Source: Bacillota bacterium (lineage in GTDB: Bacteria > Bacillota > Clostridia > Tissierellales > Sedimentibacteraceae). From it: a DNA stretch of 15,985 nucleotides. Below the pieces are notes generated by a model, which was not told the origin of the DNA, made no database searches, and saw nothing but the letters and a program-made list of their open reading frames with translations. Every line of letters begins with the position of its first letter. The first letter of the stretch is position 1. The DNA is taken from contig JAFACY010000129.1 in NCBI GenBank assembly GCA_023425285.1, positions 1 through 15,985 on the forward strand, read 5' to 3'. This document shows, one piece after another, positions 14,363 through 15,985 of this stretch. Both the position numbers and the translations under genes were made by a program.

Positions 14363-15711
14363 CCTATCGTTAACAGGTACGCTACTTCATCTACGTTGCC
14401 GGCTCCCATTGTGATTATTATATCTCCTTCATTTGCCAGGGATTTTATTATTCCTGCAGCAGTCTCAAAGCTTTTGGCATAGTGCCCATCCTTGCCCAGC
14501 TCTTTCATTTTGCTTAATATATCCTTGGAATGAATTTCACCTGTATCCGGTTCTCTTGCAGCATATATGTCCAGTAAAATAACTTCGTCCGATAACAGAA
14601 GTCCGTCAGCAAATTCATTCAATAATTTTTTGGTTCTCGTAAAGGTATGAGGCTGAAAAACAGTTATAATTTTTCCTGCCGCATATGTTTTTGCCGTTTT
14701 TAATGTTGCTTTCATTTCCGAAGGATGATGTGCGTAATCATCTATTATTGCGGCACCGTTATACATTCCCTTGTACTCATATCTTCTGTGAGTGCCCTTG
14801 AAATTACCCAGTCCGCTCTTTATAGTTTCTGTATCAATTCCGAGACAAATACAGGCAGCCGCTGCAGCTACGGAATTTGATACGTTGTGTTCCCCGAATA
14901 TTTTCAGGCTGATTTCGGCAAGCTTCTTACCATCATGCATTAAATCGTATGAAGGGACAGGAGTAAGTACTATATTTTCGGGATAATAATCGGCACTGCT
15001 GTCAGGACCAAATGTGACAACACTGCATTTTAAACCGGTAAACAGTTCCTTGTGCTTAACGTTGACTATCAGGTGTCCCGTCTCAGGCAACATATGGGCA
15101 TATTCAACAAAAGCGTCCTCAATGTCAGATAAATCCTTGTAATAATCGAGGTGATCCTCTTCTATATTCAGAATTACTTCCATTGTGGGATTGAATTTTA
15201 AAAAATTTCTTTTGTATTCACATGCTTCTGTCAGCATCAGATCATATGAACCTCTGAGCAAATTTCCTCCGAGAGAATCCATTTCACCGCCGAGAAATAT
15301 TGTCGGCTGCAATTCTGTTTCTATTAATATTGAAGACAGCATGCCTGTTGTGGTTGTTTTTCCGTGTGTGCCGGAAACACAGATGGCATTTTTATAGTTT
15401 TTCATGATGTAGCCTAAAAACTCCGCCCTGTCCATAATGTTCAGATTTAATTCCTGGGCTCGTAACAGCTCGGGGTTATCGTTTGAAATTGCGGATGTAT
15501 ATACAACAAGATCTATGTCACCAGTAATGTTCTCGCGGTCATGATTTATGTATACCTTTGCACCGTTATCTATTAACTTTTTGATTATGTGAGAATTGCT
15601 CCTGTCTGAACCGGAAACCTTAACTTCCTCACTGATCATTATTTCAGCCAAAGCGCTCATGCTTATTCCGCCAATGCCAATAAAATATATGGATTTGAAA
15701 TTTTGATTCAT
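14353..15711 (-). CDS. murC: UDP-N-acetylmuramate--L-alanine ligase MurC
   Basis: This cytoplasmic ATP-dependent ligase adds L-alanine to UDP-MurNAc, the first stem-peptide step. It has 452 residues. Seen: N-terminal UDP-binding loop FIGIGGISMSALA (about 10-22), ATP loop GTHGKTTTT (114-122), EACEYKRNFL, the segment NIEEDHLDYY, and DDYAHHPSEM opening the C-terminal domain. The HGK form of the P-loop and EACEY separate it from MurD and MurE. The ribosome site aaggaga (15723-15717) is 5 nt before the ATG. It is transcribed against the dcw block as a separate unit with its own promoter, unlike genomes where murC lies between murG and murB. Confidence 0.97.
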   Translation of the reverse strand: MNQNFKSIYFIGIGGISMSALAEIMISEEVKVSGSDRSNSHIIKKLIDNGAKVYINHDRENITGDIDLVVYTSAISNDNPELLRAQELNLNIMDRAEFLGYIMKNYKNAICVSGTHGKTTTTGMLSSILIETELQPTIFLGGEMDSLGGNLLRGSYDLMLTEACEYKRNFLKFNPTMEVILNIEEDHLDYYKDLSDIEDAFVEYAHMLPETGHLIVNVKHKELFTGLKCSVVTFGPDSSADYYPENIVLTPVPSYDLMHDGKKLAEISLKIFGEHNVSNSVAAAAACICLGIDTETIKSGLGNFKGTHRRYEYKGMYNGAAIIDDYAHHPSEMKATLKTAKTYAAGKIITVFQPHTFTRTKKLLNEFADGLLLSDEVILLDIYAAREPDTGEIHSKDILSKMKELGKDGHYAKSFETAAGIIKSLANEGDIIITMGAGNVDEVAYLLTIGEQ

Positions 15712-15814
15712 TATCTTCTCCTTGAATATTCTTATATATCCATTTTATTCATAAAACAAATGTCTTAATACACTTATTAAGAGGTACAACTTTATTTTAT
15801 AATTAAATCGTAAC

Positions 15815-15843
15815 ATTATAACATGTACCATTACATTGTTCAA
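15815..15843 (-). promoter_or_regulatory. Strong promoter of murC
   Basis: On the minus strand, TTGAAC (15843-15838), a 17-nt spacer and a perfect TATAAT (15820-15815) preceded by TGt (extended -10). The start should be near 15808, giving a leader of about 97 nt. The leader contains a weak AT-rich hairpin (cttaat/attaag arms at 15764-15781). Spacing and consensus make this the best promoter in the window. Confidence 0.75.
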
Positions 15844-15887
15844 CGAGTTTTTCTTGAGCAGCATACGCTTAAATTTTCCATTTTATT

Positions 15888-15985
15888 TTATTTGTTATTG
15901 ACAGCTTCGTTGATTATGCTTCGCACCTTATAGGTTATGTCATCATATTTTTTTATGGTTGTGTCAAATGCTTCATCAAATATGG
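15888..15985 (-). CDS. 3' end of an unidentified gene, cut by the window edge
   Basis: On the minus strand the frame is open from the window edge to a TAA stop at 15890-15888, giving 32 C-terminal residues ending ...KVRSIINEAVNNK. The composition is protein-like and helix-prone, rich in Asp, Lys and Ile, and I do not recognise the family. It would be transcribed in the same direction as murC, with the stop 176 nt upstream of the murC ATG and the murC promoter in between. Because only a short piece is visible, this could be a chance open frame. Confidence 0.5.
   Translation of the reverse strand, partial: IFDEAFDTTIKKYDDITYKVRSIINEAVNNK

Noticed and set aside
1..15985. CRISPR arrays, tRNA or rRNA genes, complete insertion sequences, prophage or defence genes
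   Set aside because: No direct-repeat array, no RNA gene signature and no transposase frame was seen on either strand; nearly all sequence is explained by core genes.

Overview
The window is an AT-rich stretch of a low-GC, Gram-positive type genome. It is almost certainly from the Clostridia or close relatives, with an affinity to anaerobes of the Tissierellales/Sedimentibacter kind as a guess only. The gene order murE-mraY-murD-ftsW/spoVE-murG-x-divIB-DUF881-DUF881-sbp-ftsZ matches the Bacillus/Clostridium division and cell wall (dcw) cluster. MurE carries the DNPR motif of meso-diaminopimelate-adding enzymes, which predicts meso-DAP peptidoglycan.

Layout. Positions 1-9883 hold one dense plus-strand block: murE (5' end outside the window), mraY, murD, ftsW/spoVE, murG, murA, divIB, two tandem DUF881 genes and the small basic protein gene sbp. 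Gaps are short, several genes overlap, and no convincing forward terminator lies inside. Next comes ftsZ with its own probable promoter and a strong terminator (to 11140). Then follow single-gene units: a YbiT/YkpA-type ABC-F ATPase (11227-12816), a cold shock protein (13100-13300) and a polyprenyl diphosphate synthase (13412-14299). The last is convergent with minus-strand murC (15711-14353), which has a near-ideal promoter. The right edge cuts the 3' end of an unidentified minus-strand gene (15888-15985). No gene-free stretch exceeds 300 bases; the longest is the 283-base leader region before the csp gene.

How the genes work together. MurA starts UDP-MurNAc synthesis. MurC, MurD and MurE add L-Ala, D-Glu and meso-DAP. 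MraY and MurG build lipid I and lipid II on undecaprenyl phosphate, whose precursor is farnesyl diphosphate, the likely product of the IspA-like synthase. The SEDS protein polymerises lipid II, and DivIB and FtsZ belong to the divisome. murB, murF and ftsA are not present between the genes seen here.

Most of the window is ordinary core-genome content and I found no clear new system. The best second-look items are: an ABC-F protein whose second ATPase site is degenerate at three motifs (Walker A Lys to Gln, Walker B Glu to Gln, altered partner signature); a DUF881 gene whose best-placed start codon is AUA; three different palindromic repeat-like elements in intergenic gaps; a long, possibly refolding csp leader; and the absence of ftsA beside an ftsZ that keeps its C-terminal tether peptide.
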